Shown in pieces: positions 14,778 through 24,159 of a stretch of 59,132 nt of DNA (positions are counted from its first letter, which is position 1; each line of letters begins with the position of its first letter). The stretch comes from an uncultured Clostridium sp. (lineage in GTDB: Bacteria > Bacillota > Clostridia > Lachnospirales > Lachnospiraceae), in NCBI RefSeq assembly GCF_900547735.1, contig NZ_URHZ01000029.1:1-59132 (forward strand), read 5' to 3'. The notes under the pieces are model-generated. The model ran no database searches and was not told the DNA's origin. It saw only the letters and a list, made by a program, of their open reading frames with translations. Position numbers and translations under genes: made by a program.

Positions 14778-16098
14778 CGCCCTGCGTATATTCATTTCGA
14801 AAGGTTCCGCCCTTTGATGCGCGGATCATCTGATAAATATGGGCCGCCTCAATTTCCTGCCCGAGCATGGAGAGAGCCGTACCGTCCAGAAGCTTACCGG
14901 CATCGGCCAGTTTGGTAATGAGTGGGACAACAGAGGAGCGTTTGAGGGCGCTTAAGAGAGGAAGAGAGTCCTTTCTGAAACCCAGTACCCTGGCGTACGG
15001 GGCATATCCGTTTTCCTTGTAGAGACCGACATCGGATTCATGCAGATTCAGGATAAGGTGCAGGAGGGCGCGGCTGACCCTGGTGTAAGTTAATTGCCTG
15101 GTTTTCAGCTCCTGGATCCGTTCCTCAAAGGATACGGGGGAAAGCGCGCTTTTCCTGATGCGCGCGTCCAGTTCCGGTGTCAAATCGGCGATACCGGTCC
15201 AGTCTCCCTTCAGGATCCGGTAGTTTAATATAGAAGAAAAATCATCGCTGAAAACGGGCTGTTCCCGGCTTATCATCCGATGGACGCAGGCGGGAACCAT
15301 GGAAGAGAGCGAATCTGTTGTCACGGTTTCCGGTGAGTCCGGTAAGCCCAGAGAGCCGGGGAAGTCCAGAGAGCCAGGTAAGTCCAGCGAGGCCGGTAAG
15401 TCCTGTGAGGCGGACGGGCCCGGCGGATTCTGTCCGGAGGCGACAATCCGCCGGATCGCCGAGGCGGAGGCCAGACAACGGTCCGGATTTCCAATCCCGC
15501 TCAGAACCGCAGTATCGTGATAGGCCTGGCCCTCTCTCCTTATGGTATGGAACCGGAGCGGACTTCCAAGGGCCATCCCGGCCCTGATGTATTCAATCCC
15601 GAGGATATTATTCGGGGAGGCTAAAACGGCCTGTTCGTCCGGAGTCAGGGAGGAGAGGAGCGCCTGATGCCTCGCTTCGGGATAGGTCATTCCCTGCTTC
15701 AGACATTCCTTCAGCGTCCGGCTGAATTCCTCCGGTTCGTCTGCCAGCAGGCCGGCAATTCTTGAGAGGGGAGCGATATCGCCGCACTCGCTGCCGAAGC
15801 AGATGGAGTCCACGGCCCCGAGCGCTGTGAACAGGGCGACGCCGTAAGTTGCAAATTCCCTGGCGGAGGCTGTTGAAAAAGCCACCGGCATCTCAAGCAC
15901 CAGATCGGCGCCCGACGACAGGGCCATGGAGGCGCGGACATACTTGTCGTAGATGGCCGGAGCTCCCCGCTGTACATAGCTGCCGCTCATCAGCGCGATA
16001 CAGTAATCTGCGCCGGTCAGCTCCTTTGATTTTCTGATATGGTAAAGATGGCCATTGTGAAATGGGTTATATTCTGTGATAAGTCCAACGATTTTCAT
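14740..16098 (-). CDS. tmcAL: tRNA(Met) cytidine acetate ligase (YlbM family)
   Basis: The 452-residue protein opens MKIVGLITEYNPFHNGHLYHI, the nucleotidyltransferase signature with an HxGH motif that is diagnostic of TmcAL. In Bacillus this enzyme activates acetate with ATP and makes N4-acetylcytidine at the wobble position of elongator tRNA-Met. Other conserved blocks are ALMSGSYVQRGAPAIYDKY and LASPNNILGIEYIRA. Residues about 222-262 form a low-complexity insert (LPGS/LDFPGS repeats) not expected in the family, encoded by an 18-bp tandem repeat; it should be a surface loop. The gene is divergent from pta and ackA, a conserved arrangement in Firmicutes that fits a shared interest in acetate. 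Confidence 0.93.
   Translation of the reverse strand: MKIVGLITEYNPFHNGHLYHIRKSKELTGADYCIALMSGSYVQRGAPAIYDKYVRASMALSSGADLVLEMPVAFSTASAREFATYGVALFTALGAVDSICFGSECGDIAPLSRIAGLLADEPEEFSRTLKECLKQGMTYPEARHQALLSSLTPDEQAVLASPNNILGIEYIRAGMALGSPLRFHTIRREGQAYHDTAVLSGIGNPDRCLASASAIRRIVASGQNPPGPSASQDLPASLDLPGSLDFPGSLGLPDSPETVTTDSLSSMVPACVHRMISREQPVFSDDFSSILNYRILKGDWTGIADLTPELDARIRKSALSPVSFEERIQELKTRQLTYTRVSRALLHLILNLHESDVGLYKENGYAPYARVLGFRKDSLPLLSALKRSSVVPLITKLADAGKLLDGTALSMLGQEIEAAHIYQMIRASKGGTFRNEYTQGVIVCGTGSECSP
15339..15410 (-). repeat. 18-bp tandem repeat inside tmcAL
   Basis: Four 18-bp units at 15339, 15357, 15375 and 15393, about 70-90 percent alike, for example CCGGTAAGCCCAGAGAGC on the plus strand. 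They keep the reading frame and encode six-residue steps of the type SL(D/G)(L/F)PG. Confidence 0.85.
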
Positions 16099-16135
16099 AT
16101 TTTTTCCTGCTTTTTTGAGTTTTCCTGATGAATCA

Positions 16136-16290
16136 TGTAACCAAATTTTACAATCGCTGTGTGTTAAGATTGCAATAAGGCTTATATTGGCCGCTTGATT
16201 TGGTTACAATTATATAAGAGGAAGGAAATTTCGTAAAGGGTTAAGTTTCGGTTAAAAAAGAAACAAGCCTGTTAAAAAAATAATTAACCC
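16136..16290. promoter_or_regulatory. Inverted and repeated GGTTA sites between tmcAL and pta
   Basis: An 11-bp inverted repeat, TGTAACCAAAT (16136-16146) and ATTTGGTTACA (16198-16208), is followed by GGGTTAA (16238-16244), GGTTAA (about 16250), GTTAA (about 16271) and the inverse TTAACCC (16284-16290). The sites lie upstream of the pta promoter and could bind a regulator of acetate metabolism. No factor can be named from the sequence. Confidence 0.4.
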
Positions 16291-16308
16291 GAAAATGGAA
16301 ATTATCTC

Positions 16309-16337
16309 TTGTATACAATAAACAAGTAGTATATAAT
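16309..16337 (+). promoter_or_regulatory. Promoter of pta-ackA
   Basis: TTGTAT (16309-16314), 17 bases, TATAAT (16332-16337), 48 bases ahead of the pta start codon. Confidence 0.8.
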
Positions 16338-16385
16338 GTTAGCAGAATAAAGAACACACACACTTATGAAAGGGGTTTTTTGACC

Positions 16386-17387
16386 ATGGCATTTATTGAT
16401 TTAATGAAAGAGAAAGCAAAACAGGACAAGCAGACCATCGTTTTACCGGAAAGTAAAGATAAGAGGACTCTGATTGCAGCCGCTAAGATTTTAGAGGAGG
16501 GTACAGCAGACCTGATTATGGTAGGTAAAGAGGAAAAGATCCTGGATGGTGCCGGATGGTTGGAAGTAGATCTTACAGGAATCAAGGTGGTAGACCCGGA
16601 TCTGGATCCGAACTTTGAAACTTATGCAAATACCTTATTCGAACTGAGAAAACATAAAGGAATGACTCTTGATAAAGCAAAAGAGCTCCTGAAGAACGAC
16701 TACATCACCTACGGTGTTATGATGGTTAAAGAGAAGGATGCGGACGGCCTGGTAGCCGGAGCATGCCACGCTACGGCAGACACCCTGAGACCGGCTCTTC
16801 AGATTTTAAAGACAGCGCCGGGCACAGAGCTTGTTTCCGGTTTCTTTATCATGGACGTGCCGAATTGTGAATTTGGTTATAACGGAACCTTCCTGTTTGC
16901 AGACTGCGGCCTGAACCAGGATCCGACGGCTGAGGAACTGGCTGCCATCGCAGATTCCAGCGCCAAGAGCTTCCGCGCCCTGGTAGGTGAGAAACCAACC
17001 ATCGCAATGCTTTCACACTCCACAAAGGGCAGTGCTCATCATGCTCTCGTTGACAAGGTGATCAAGGCTACCGAGATTGCACACGAGAAATATCCTCAGC
17101 TTGACCTGGACGGTGAATTACAGCTCGATGCGGCTATCGTACCGGAAGTTGCCAAGTCCAAAGCCAAAGGAAGCGAAGTGGCTGGCAATGCCAACGTTCT
17201 GATTTTCCCGAACTTAGACTGTGGTAATATCGGATACAAACTGGTACAGAGACTTGCTAAAGCAGAAGCCTACGGCCCAATGCTTCAGGGTATCTCCAGA
17301 CCGGTTAACGACTTATCCCGTGGCTGCTCTGCGGAAGATATCGTCGGCGTAGTAGCTCTGACCGCAGTACAGGCTCAGATGTCATAA
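16386..17387 (+). CDS. pta: Phosphate acetyltransferase
   Basis: The 333-residue protein is the short, single-domain form of phosphotransacetylase, which converts acetyl-CoA and phosphate to acetyl phosphate and CoA. The start is at ATG 16386 (AAAGGGG ten bases upstream); a TTG six bases earlier is less likely. Family landmarks are TIVLPESKDKRTLIAA near residue 18, DGLVAGACHATADTLRPALQ around 120-140, and VLIFPNLDCGNIGYKLVQRL around 277-296. With ackA 67 bases downstream it forms the acetate/ATP branch of fermentation. Its codon use is cleaner than that of the kinase genes (many GAA/AAG/GGC), consistent with high expression. Confidence 0.97.
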   Translation: MAFIDLMKEKAKQDKQTIVLPESKDKRTLIAAAKILEEGTADLIMVGKEEKILDGAGWLEVDLTGIKVVDPDLDPNFETYANTLFELRKHKGMTLDKAKELLKNDYITYGVMMVKEKDADGLVAGACHATADTLRPALQILKTAPGTELVSGFFIMDVPNCEFGYNGTFLFADCGLNQDPTAEELAAIADSSAKSFRALVGEKPTIAMLSHSTKGSAHHALVDKVIKATEIAHEKYPQLDLDGELQLDAAIVPEVAKSKAKGSEVAGNANVLIFPNLDCGNIGYKLVQRLAKAEAYGPMLQGISRPVNDLSRGCSAEDIVGVVALTAVQAQMS

Positions 17388-17454
17388 TTCCGGCATCAGG
17401 GAATCGTTCTGCAATTTTTAAATGAGATTATGGAAAAGTGAGAGGGATAAAAAA

Positions 17455-18645
17455 ATGAATATATTAGTAATCAACTGTGGCAGTTCATCTTTAAAATACC
17501 AGTTAATTAACTCCGCTTCTGAGGAAGTTCTGGCAAAAGGCCTTTGCGAGAGAATCGGAATTGACGGAAAGCTTACTTATCAGCCGGAAGGCGGAGAGAA
17601 GGAGAAGTCCGACGTTTCCATGCCGACCCATACAGAGGCAATCGACGCTGTCATCAAAGCGCTGACCAACGAGAAGACAGGCGTTATCAAGAGCCTTTCC
17701 GAAGTGGGCGCAGTAGGACACCGTGTCGTACACGGCGGTGAGAAGTTCACTTCCTCCTGTATCATCAACGAGGAGTCCTTAAAAGCCATCGAAGAGTGCA
17801 ATGAGCTTGCTCCATTACACAATCCGGCCAACCTGATCGGAATCCATGCATGCCAGGTACTGATGCCGGGCGTACCGATGGTAGCCGTATTCGACACAGC
17901 TTTCCATCAGACAATGCCTGAGAAAGCATTTATCTACGGCCTTCCTTATGAGTACTATGAGAACTACAAAGTAAGAAGATACGGTTTCCACGGAACATCC
18001 CACAGCTATGTATCCAAGAGAACGGCTGAGATTGTTGGAAAGCCATACGAAGAGATGAAGATCATCGTTTGCCACCTTGGCAACGGAGCCAGCGTATCTG
18101 CAGTTGACTGCGGCAAATCCGTAGACACCAGCATGGGACTTACTCCACTTGAGGGCCTTGTGATGGGAACACGTTCCGGCGACATCGATCCGGCTATCTT
18201 AGAGTATGTCGGCAAGAAAGAGAACAAGAACCTCGATGAGCTTATGGAAGTGCTGAACAAGAAATCCGGTCTTCTCGGAATTTCATGCCTCTCCAGCGAC
18301 GGACGTGACTTAGAGGATGCCGCTGCATCAGGCAATGCAAAAGCCCAGCTTGCACTCGACATCTTCGATTACAGAGTAATCAAATACGTAGGCGCTTACG
18401 CAGCAGTTATGAACGGCGTGGATGCCATCGCATTTACGGCAGGCATCGGCGAGAACAATAAGGAACTGAGAAAGAATGTGTGTGCGAACCTCGGCTACCT
18501 TGGCGTTAAAATCGACGATGAGAGGAACAACGTAAGAGGCGAGGAGAGAATTATTTCTACCGACGACTCCAAAGTTAAAGTTCTTCTTGTACCGACCAAC
18601 GAAGAGCTTGCAATCGCAAGAGAGACTCTGGCCCTTGTAAAATAA
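17455..18645 (+). CDS. ackA: Acetate kinase
   Basis: The 396-residue protein transfers phosphate from acetyl phosphate to ADP, giving acetate and ATP. The N terminus MNILVINCGSSSLKYQLI is the ASKHA-fold nucleotide site of acetate kinases. Further motifs are VGHRVVHGGEKF (about 83-94), HNPANLIGI, FDTAFHQTMP (about 147) and YRRYGFHGTSH-like VRRYGFHGTSHSYV (about 170). The start at ATG 17455 is preferred over an in-frame ATG at 17422 because homology begins there, and GAGAGGG lies upstream. It is co-transcribed with pta in the conserved pta-ackA operon. A weak hairpin at 18670-18700 follows without a T-tract. Confidence 0.98.
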   Translation: MNILVINCGSSSLKYQLINSASEEVLAKGLCERIGIDGKLTYQPEGGEKEKSDVSMPTHTEAIDAVIKALTNEKTGVIKSLSEVGAVGHRVVHGGEKFTSSCIINEESLKAIEECNELAPLHNPANLIGIHACQVLMPGVPMVAVFDTAFHQTMPEKAFIYGLPYEYYENYKVRRYGFHGTSHSYVSKRTAEIVGKPYEEMKIIVCHLGNGASVSAVDCGKSVDTSMGLTPLEGLVMGTRSGDIDPAILEYVGKKENKNLDELMEVLNKKSGLLGISCLSSDGRDLEDAAASGNAKAQLALDIFDYRVIKYVGAYAAVMNGVDAIAFTAGIGENNKELRKNVCANLGYLGVKIDDERNNVRGEERIISTDDSKVKVLLVPTNEELAIARETLALVK

Positions 18646-18775
18646 TCGATTCAGTTTATAATACCAGACAGGCAGAGCTGCAGGAATTGCGGTTCTGCCT
18701 GAACCCGGCTTCGGGAAAAACGGCAGATGTGGTATAAAATTTGTCGAAAATTTGGAATAATATACAAAATAAGCA

Positions 18776-18804
18776 TTGACAAACAAGAAACCGCTATGTA
18801 TAAT
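18776..18804 (+). promoter_or_regulatory. Promoter of yceD-rpmF
   Basis: TTGACA (18776-18781), 17-base spacer, TATAAT (18799-18804); both hexamers are consensus. It gives yceD-rpmF an origin independent of ackA. Confidence 0.9.
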
Positions 18805-18830
18805 ATCATAGTGCGTATTAGGAGATTAGT

Positions 18831-19355
18831 ATGCTGATAAATTTATCTGAGCTTTTTACCTGTGAAGGGAAAAGAAAGGTTTATACGGTATCATTCGAAC
18901 TTGCTTCCATCAAATTCAGCGGCGATGTTTATACGATTTTGAAGGCGGAACCATTTGAACTTGAGATAGCGAATATCGGCGGCAAGAAATTCACGATGTC
19001 GGGACAACTTTCCGTTACCGTGGAGGCACCCTGTGCCAGATGCCTTGAGCCTGTATCTTTTGTCTGTGAACTTACATTTGATCGGGAGTTTGATCTCGGC
19101 AAGGGGGAGGAACAGGAAGATGGTTTGGATGAAGAGCCGTATTTAAGCGGTTATAGTCTGGATGTAGACCAGTTGGTTTGTAACGAACTGCTACTGAGCT
19201 TGCCTATGAGAGTCCTGTGCAGTGAAGACTGCAAAGGGATTTGCAATAGATGTGGAACAAATCTCAATCACGAGACTTGTACCTGTGACACTAGGTCGCT
19301 CGATCCACGGATGTCAGTTATCCAGGAGATTTTTAATCAATTTAAGGAGGTGTAA
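18831..19355 (+). CDS. yceD: DUF177 / YceD family protein
   Basis: The 174-residue protein belongs to the YceD (DUF177) family, found directly upstream of rpmF in most bacteria and thought to take part in rRNA or ribosome maturation. Four cysteines are arranged as two pairs near the middle and end (CARCLEPV, about 64-71; then CSEDCKGICNRCG and CTCDT, about 128-153), suggesting metal binding. Start at ATG 18831 with TTAGGAGAT upstream. It is separated from rpmF by only two bases after its stop, with the rpmF ribosome site AAGGAGGTG inside its last codons, so the two are translationally coupled. Confidence 0.93.
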   Translation: MLINLSELFTCEGKRKVYTVSFELASIKFSGDVYTILKAEPFELEIANIGGKKFTMSGQLSVTVEAPCARCLEPVSFVCELTFDREFDLGKGEEQEDGLDEEPYLSGYSLDVDQLVCNELLLSLPMRVLCSEDCKGICNRCGTNLNHETCTCDTRSLDPRMSVIQEIFNQFKEV

Positions 19356-19357
19356 CC

Positions 19358-19540
19358 ATGTCTATCTGTCCAAAAAACAAATCTTCCAAAGCAAGAAGAG
19401 ACAGCCGCAGGGCTAACTGGAAGATGAGCGCTCCAAACTTAGTAAAGTGCAGCAAATGTGGCGCATTAATGATGCCTCACAGAGTATGCAAAGCTTGTGG
19501 CTCTTACAATAAAAAAGAGATCATCAAAGTAGAAGACTAA
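19358..19540 (+). CDS. rpmF: 50S ribosomal protein L32
   Basis: A 60-residue protein with the L32 pattern: basic N terminus MSICPKNKSSKARRDSRRANWK, then a zinc ribbon CSKCGALMMPHRVCKACG (two CxxC pairs). It is a structural component of the large ribosomal subunit. The four-cysteine form is the zinc-binding (C+) version, so the cell depends on zinc for this copy. The ribosome site is AAGGAGGTG. Confidence 0.98.
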   Translation: MSICPKNKSSKARRDSRRANWKMSAPNLVKCSKCGALMMPHRVCKACGSYNKKEIIKVED

Positions 19541-19572
19541 TTTTCTGCCGAGCAAGAAAAACGAAGTGAAGT

Positions 19573-19610
19573 CAAGGCCTGTAGGGTATATATCCTGCAG
19601 GCCTTGTTTA
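19573..19610 (+). terminator. Terminator of rpmF
   Basis: CAAGGCCTGTAGGG (19573-19586) pairs with TCCTGCAGGCCTTG (19593-19606), followed by TTTA. The remaining gene-free stretch up to 19857 shows only the promoter described next. Confidence 0.8.
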
Positions 19611-19720
19611 CGTGGAAATATCTGTCGAAAAACAATTCGGAGGAGGCAGGTACAAGATGGGGTAGGGAACCGGCATAAACAGTAAAAAAACACCTAAAAT
19701 TGTCGGTTATTCACATATTC

Positions 19721-19749
19721 TTGTAAAATAATTTATGGTTTGATACAAT
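19721..19749 (+). promoter_or_regulatory. Promoter of the first hybrid kinase gene
   Basis: TTGTAA (19721-19726), 17 bases, TACAAT (19744-19749). The transcript would have a leader of about 100 nt. Confidence 0.6.
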
Positions 19750-19857
19750 ATCAGTATGAGCTGGACAAGGTTCAGCTCTGGTTCAATCAAGAGCATCTGC
19801 GAAATGACACCCCCTGAGATATCGGCTTACTTAGTTAAGAGGGAAGGATTAGTATAT

Positions 19858-22440
19858 ATGAAAAAAAGACGTGGGAAGTCTAAATTAATCGCGCTTGCCC
19901 TGGGCAATATTGCAATCGCTGCCGTCATATTATTTTTTTGTATCGGCTATGCACAAAATATACGGAGTGATAAAGCGGCGTCAGCGCGGAAATCCTTTAC
20001 CGCAGCCGTAAAATCAACTTCCCAGTTATCCTATGGATATATGAGCAGTCTGCAGAATGAATGTGACAGTTGGGCGACCTATATGGAGAACCACGGATAT
20101 TCGATGGAGGAAGCGGTCGAATATCTGAAAGAAGTTAATATAGACAGTGAGGTATCCGTACATATCTTATATTATGATACGCTGTCCGGCCTGTCCACAC
20201 GTTCGGGAGATGACGGAAACAGTGTGGATTATTCTCAGGTCGCAGAAGCATTTACCTATATTCTGCCGAGAATGATCAATGGAAGCCGGGGAGAAGGAAC
20301 GATTTATATTTCATCGGCATACACCAATCCGATGGATGGAGTCAAAAGCGTCGGCTTTTGCAGCCTGCTTACTCTTAAAGATGAAAACCGTGAAAATGTG
20401 AAAGTAATCCTCGTAAAAACACTCCCGGTTGAAGTGCTTCACTCCCAGTGGCTTTTTCCCGGCGCGTATCAGGAGGCGGAAATTTCTCTGATTGATATTA
20501 ATGGACGTTATACGATTCAATCCGACTCTATGGGCGGGGATACTTTCTGGACATTTATTAAGGAGAACAACCCGTTATCATATGTCGACATAGGTGAATA
20601 CCAGAGCGCGTTCCAGAAAAGGGATCAATACCTGGTGGAGTTAAAGGATCAGGCAGGTGAGGATTCCTATTATGTCAGCACCCAGATAGAGAATACGCCA
20701 AACTGCACGTTTGTAGCCTATATTCAGTCCGGTGCCCTGATCAATATGGGATTTGACTGGCATATGCTTCTATATGTAACAATCGGTTTTATCCTCCTGA
20801 TTTTGTTGGACGGGGGTTATATTATGTCTATTAACCGGCAGCTCAGAAGAAGTATAGAGGAGACACAACAGGCGAACAAGGCAAAAACTAATTTTCTCTC
20901 GTCGATGTCCCACGATATCCGCACACCGATGAATGCCATTATCGGTATGACCACAATCGCTACAAAGCATATTGATGATCCGGGGCAGGTACTGGACTGT
21001 CTCGGCAAGATTGTATTGGCCAGCAATCATCTGCTTACATTGGTCAATGATGTATTAGATATTTCAAAAGTCGAATCGGGAAAGATGACGCTGCATCCGG
21101 TTGTGTTTTCGCTTTCTGAATCGGGCACAAACCTTGTAAATATCGTTAGGCCGCAAATCAGGGAGAAGGGATTGATATTCGACGTACATCTCCATAACCT
21201 GAAATATGAATATCTGTATGCGGATGAACTGCGTATGAATCAGATATTCATTAATCTTCTTACCAATGCGGTAAAATATACGAATCCAGGCGGAACGGTT
21301 GTCCTGGAGCTTGCAGAGGAGCCGTTCCCCGGGGACAACAGCAGGGTGATATTGACGTACATAGTCCGGGATTCGGGAATTGGGATGTCCAGGGATTTTA
21401 TGAGGGATATGTATCAGGCATTTACCAGGGCTGTAGATACCCGTATTGACAAGATACAGGGGTCCGGCCTCGGCCTTGCAATCACCAAGCAGTTAATTGA
21501 GCTGATGGAGGGAACCATTGACTGCGAGAGTGAACCCGACAAAGGAACGAAATTTACAGTTACGCTGACGCTGCCGGTTGCGGAGAAGAATACAGAGAAT
21601 TTAATGCTGCCGCCGCTTCAACTGTTACTTGTTGATGATGATAAGATATTCCTCAAAACCGCAGAAGAGACTCTGATTTCCATGGGAGGAACGGTCGATA
21701 TAGCGGAAAATGGACAGAAAGCGGTAGAAATGGCGGTGGCCCGCCATGAAACCGGCAAAGATTATCCTGTTGTACTAATCGACTGGAAGATGCCGGATAT
21801 GGACGGTATTGAGACCACAAGAGCACTCCGCAGTAAGCTTGGAGATGAAATCCCAATCATTATCATCAGCGCGTATGACTGTAATGAAATAGAGGAAGCG
21901 GCAAAAGCCGCGGGAGCCAATGGCTATATCAATAAACCTTTGTTCAGAACGGTGCTCTATGATAAGCTGAACGAATTTTTACATTTCTCTGAATCGGAAA
22001 CCGGGAATACGGACGATGATTCTGACGGGCTGCAGGGACTGCATCTCCTGATTGCAGAGGACAATGACCTGAACTGGGAGATCATAGAAGAGATTCTGAA
22101 GTTCTATGGAATTGATGCAGTCAGAGCAAATAACGGGCAAATTTGCGTCGATCTTTTAAATAATGCAAAAGCAGGTACTTATGACGCCATTTTGATGGAT
22201 ATCCAGATGCCCGTCATGAATGGCCATGAAGCTTCCATAGCGATACGGTCTCATCCGGATCAAAGAAAACGGAATATTCCGATTATTGCCATGACGGCGG
22301 ATGCGTTCGCCGAGGATATTGAGGCCTGTCTAGATTCAGGTATGAACGGTCATGTTGCCAAACCCATCAATATAAAGAAGCTTTTCAGAGAAATGAAGAA
22401 TGCAGGACTTGGCAGCGAAAGGAGACGGGAAATCCGATGA
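19858..22440 (+). CDS. Membrane hybrid histidine kinase with two receiver domains
   Basis: 860 residues. TM1 about 9-30, a large extracellular sensor of Cache type (about 31-300), TM2 about 303-323, then HisKA with His352 in SHDIRTPMNAI, HATPase with N-box NQIFINLLTNAVKYT and GSGLGLAITKQL, and two receiver domains (Asp642 in DWKMPDMDG; Asp781 in MDIQMPVMNG). No HPt or DNA-binding output is present. The start is at ATG 19858 (GAGGGAAGGA upstream); a longer reading frame reaches 19756 but has no ribosome site. The stop codon overlaps the start of a peptide-type solute-binding lipoprotein (ATGA at 22437), a strong sign that the two act together: the lipoprotein may present its ligand to the kinase sensor outside the membrane. 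Confidence 0.93.
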   Translation: MKKRRGKSKLIALALGNIAIAAVILFFCIGYAQNIRSDKAASARKSFTAAVKSTSQLSYGYMSSLQNECDSWATYMENHGYSMEEAVEYLKEVNIDSEVSVHILYYDTLSGLSTRSGDDGNSVDYSQVAEAFTYILPRMINGSRGEGTIYISSAYTNPMDGVKSVGFCSLLTLKDENRENVKVILVKTLPVEVLHSQWLFPGAYQEAEISLIDINGRYTIQSDSMGGDTFWTFIKENNPLSYVDIGEYQSAFQKRDQYLVELKDQAGEDSYYVSTQIENTPNCTFVAYIQSGALINMGFDWHMLLYVTIGFILLILLDGGYIMSINRQLRRSIEETQQANKAKTNFLSSMSHDIRTPMNAIIGMTTIATKHIDDPGQVLDCLGKIVLASNHLLTLVNDVLDISKVESGKMTLHPVVFSLSESGTNLVNIVRPQIREKGLIFDVHLHNLKYEYLYADELRMNQIFINLLTNAVKYTNPGGTVVLELAEEPFPGDNSRVILTYIVRDSGIGMSRDFMRDMYQAFTRAVDTRIDKIQGSGLGLAITKQLIELMEGTIDCESEPDKGTKFTVTLTLPVAEKNTENLMLPPLQLLLVDDDKIFLKTAEETLISMGGTVDIAENGQKAVEMAVARHETGKDYPVVLIDWKMPDMDGIETTRALRSKLGDEIPIIIISAYDCNEIEEAAKAAGANGYINKPLFRTVLYDKLNEFLHFSESETGNTDDDSDGLQGLHLLIAEDNDLNWEIIEEILKFYGIDAVRANNGQICVDLLNNAKAGTYDAILMDIQMPVMNGHEASIAIRSHPDQRKRNIPIIAMTADAFAEDIEACLDSGMNGHVAKPINIKKLFREMKNAGLGSERRREIR

Positions 22441-24005
22441 AGATGAAGAGAAGAGTATCCATTTTTCTGGTGTCGGTGATGTCGGTCTTACTGCTTGCCG
22501 GGTGCGGCCGGAATTCACAAAAGAGCGGTGAAGATATACCTGTACTTTACCACGCATATTATTCTGAGCCGTATGTAACATTAGATCCAAGTACGGAGCA
22601 GTCTAATGGAGTCAAAATTCTTTACAATGTATACGAGACCCTGACACACTACAATGATCGGACCGGTGAAGTGGATCCGCTGCTTGCCACCGGCTGGACG
22701 TCAAATATTGACGGTACCGAGTGGGTATTCAAATTGAGAGAGGATGTTACATTTCATGACGGCCTGAAAATGAACGCCGAGGCGGTCAAACAGTCCATCA
22801 GCCGGACGATGGCTCTCGGTAAGGGGGCGTCCTATATTTGGGACAGTGTAGATTCAATTGAAGTAACCGGAGAATATGAAGTGACGTTTCATCTTCATTA
22901 CAGTGCACCGATCCCGCTTATCGCATCAGCCTGCTATGCTGCTTACATTATGAGTCCGAATGTAATTGACAAACCGGCAGAGTGGTTTAACGATGGAAAC
23001 GATGGAGGAAGCGGCCCATATACCATAGCGGCTGTTTCAGCAAGAGCAGTTACCATGGCTGCTTATAAAAACTATCGCGGCGGATGGAAGGACAATCAGT
23101 ATGGGTATGTTTACATTCAGGAGGTTCCCGATTCCGGCACACGCCGTGAACTTCTTGAAAGCGGGGAGTCTCAGCTTGCTTCTGACTTCTCAACGGAAGA
23201 TTTAAACAGATTGAGCATGGAAGAGGGATTTTCGGTTCTGTCTGCCAATACGTTTACAAATGTCATCCTGATGATGAATACAAAGAGCATGCCCTGCAGT
23301 AATAAAGAGTTCCGGAAAGCTCTGGCCTGCGCCTTTCCATATGAAGAAACCATTCACCATGTACTGGAAGGAAGGGGGGCGCAGTCCCACGGTATGATAA
23401 CGGCAGGCCTTTGGGGACACAGTGAGGAGTTGATGCAGTACCGGTGTGATCTTGAAAAGGCGAAAGAATATCTCAAAAAATCGGGAGTCACAAACGCCAC
23501 GGTAACGGTTTCTTATATGGGGAATAATACCGCGTACAGGAAGATGCTGCAGCTATTTAAGGATAACCTGGCACAGATTGGTGTGACGTTAAAACTCCTC
23601 AGCATGGATTGGGATGCCCAATTAGCCCTGGCCAAAAGCGCCGATCCGGAGGACTGCCAGGATATTATGCTGATGCAATGGTGGCCGGATTATGCCGATC
23701 CTGCCAGTTGGTTTTCAACATTATTAATGAATTCCGGGGATTCCACCGGATATAATTTCTGCTACCTGGAAGACGACGTATTTGGGCCTGAAAATAAAGA
23801 AGCCGTCAGACTGACGGTTACTGATAAAGCCGCGGCTGAAAAGCTGTATATTCAGATGCAGAACAAAATTCTGGACGAATGCTATATGATTTTTGCGTAT
23901 GATATGATGCAGAATTATGTGGTCAGTGACACAATTCAGGGAGTTTATGAGAACCCGGCATATCAGACCTGTATTTCCTACTATAATGTACAAAGAATCA
24001 ATTAG
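22437..24005 (+). CDS. Solute-binding lipoprotein, SBP family 5 (peptide type)
   Basis: 522 residues with a lipoprotein signal: hydrophobic stretch and lipobox LLAGC, Cys23 as the lipidated residue. The body matches family 5 substrate-binding proteins (oligopeptide/dipeptide/nickel type), including EVDPLLATGWTSNIDGTEWVFKLREDV and DYADPASWFSTLL. It would sit on the outer face of the membrane. No permease or ATPase gene lies near it, and it is translationally coupled (4-base overlap) to the hybrid kinase upstream. It is therefore more likely a ligand capture subunit of a signalling complex than part of a transporter, although it might also serve a transporter encoded elsewhere. The ligand is unknown. 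Confidence 0.92.
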   Translation: MKMKRRVSIFLVSVMSVLLLAGCGRNSQKSGEDIPVLYHAYYSEPYVTLDPSTEQSNGVKILYNVYETLTHYNDRTGEVDPLLATGWTSNIDGTEWVFKLREDVTFHDGLKMNAEAVKQSISRTMALGKGASYIWDSVDSIEVTGEYEVTFHLHYSAPIPLIASACYAAYIMSPNVIDKPAEWFNDGNDGGSGPYTIAAVSARAVTMAAYKNYRGGWKDNQYGYVYIQEVPDSGTRRELLESGESQLASDFSTEDLNRLSMEEGFSVLSANTFTNVILMMNTKSMPCSNKEFRKALACAFPYEETIHHVLEGRGAQSHGMITAGLWGHSEELMQYRCDLEKAKEYLKKSGVTNATVTVSYMGNNTAYRKMLQLFKDNLAQIGVTLKLLSMDWDAQLALAKSADPEDCQDIMLMQWWPDYADPASWFSTLLMNSGDSTGYNFCYLEDDVFGPENKEAVRLTVTDKAAAEKLYIQMQNKILDECYMIFAYDMMQNYVVSDTIQGVYENPAYQTCISYYNVQRIN

Positions 24006-24076
24006 AGTTAAAGTATATACAAAACAGGGAGGATGGTCCTCCTGAAGAAAGAATATAGAACGGAGAGGCATTTTTT

Positions 24077-24115
24077 AAAAGTTGCAAAGAATATTTGCAA
24101 CTTTTTTCTTTTTTT
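24077..24115 (+). terminator. Terminator after the SBP gene
   Basis: AAAAGTTGCAAA (24077-24088) pairs with TTTGCAACTTTT (24094-24105), loop GAATA, then TTCTTTTTTT. Confidence 0.9.
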
Positions 24116-24159
24116 ACACGTCTAATAAGAAATAAGTACGTACAAATGAGAGGAAAAAA

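Noticed and set aside
18670..18700. Terminator after ackA.
   Set aside because: An 8-bp stem is possible, but no T-tract follows.
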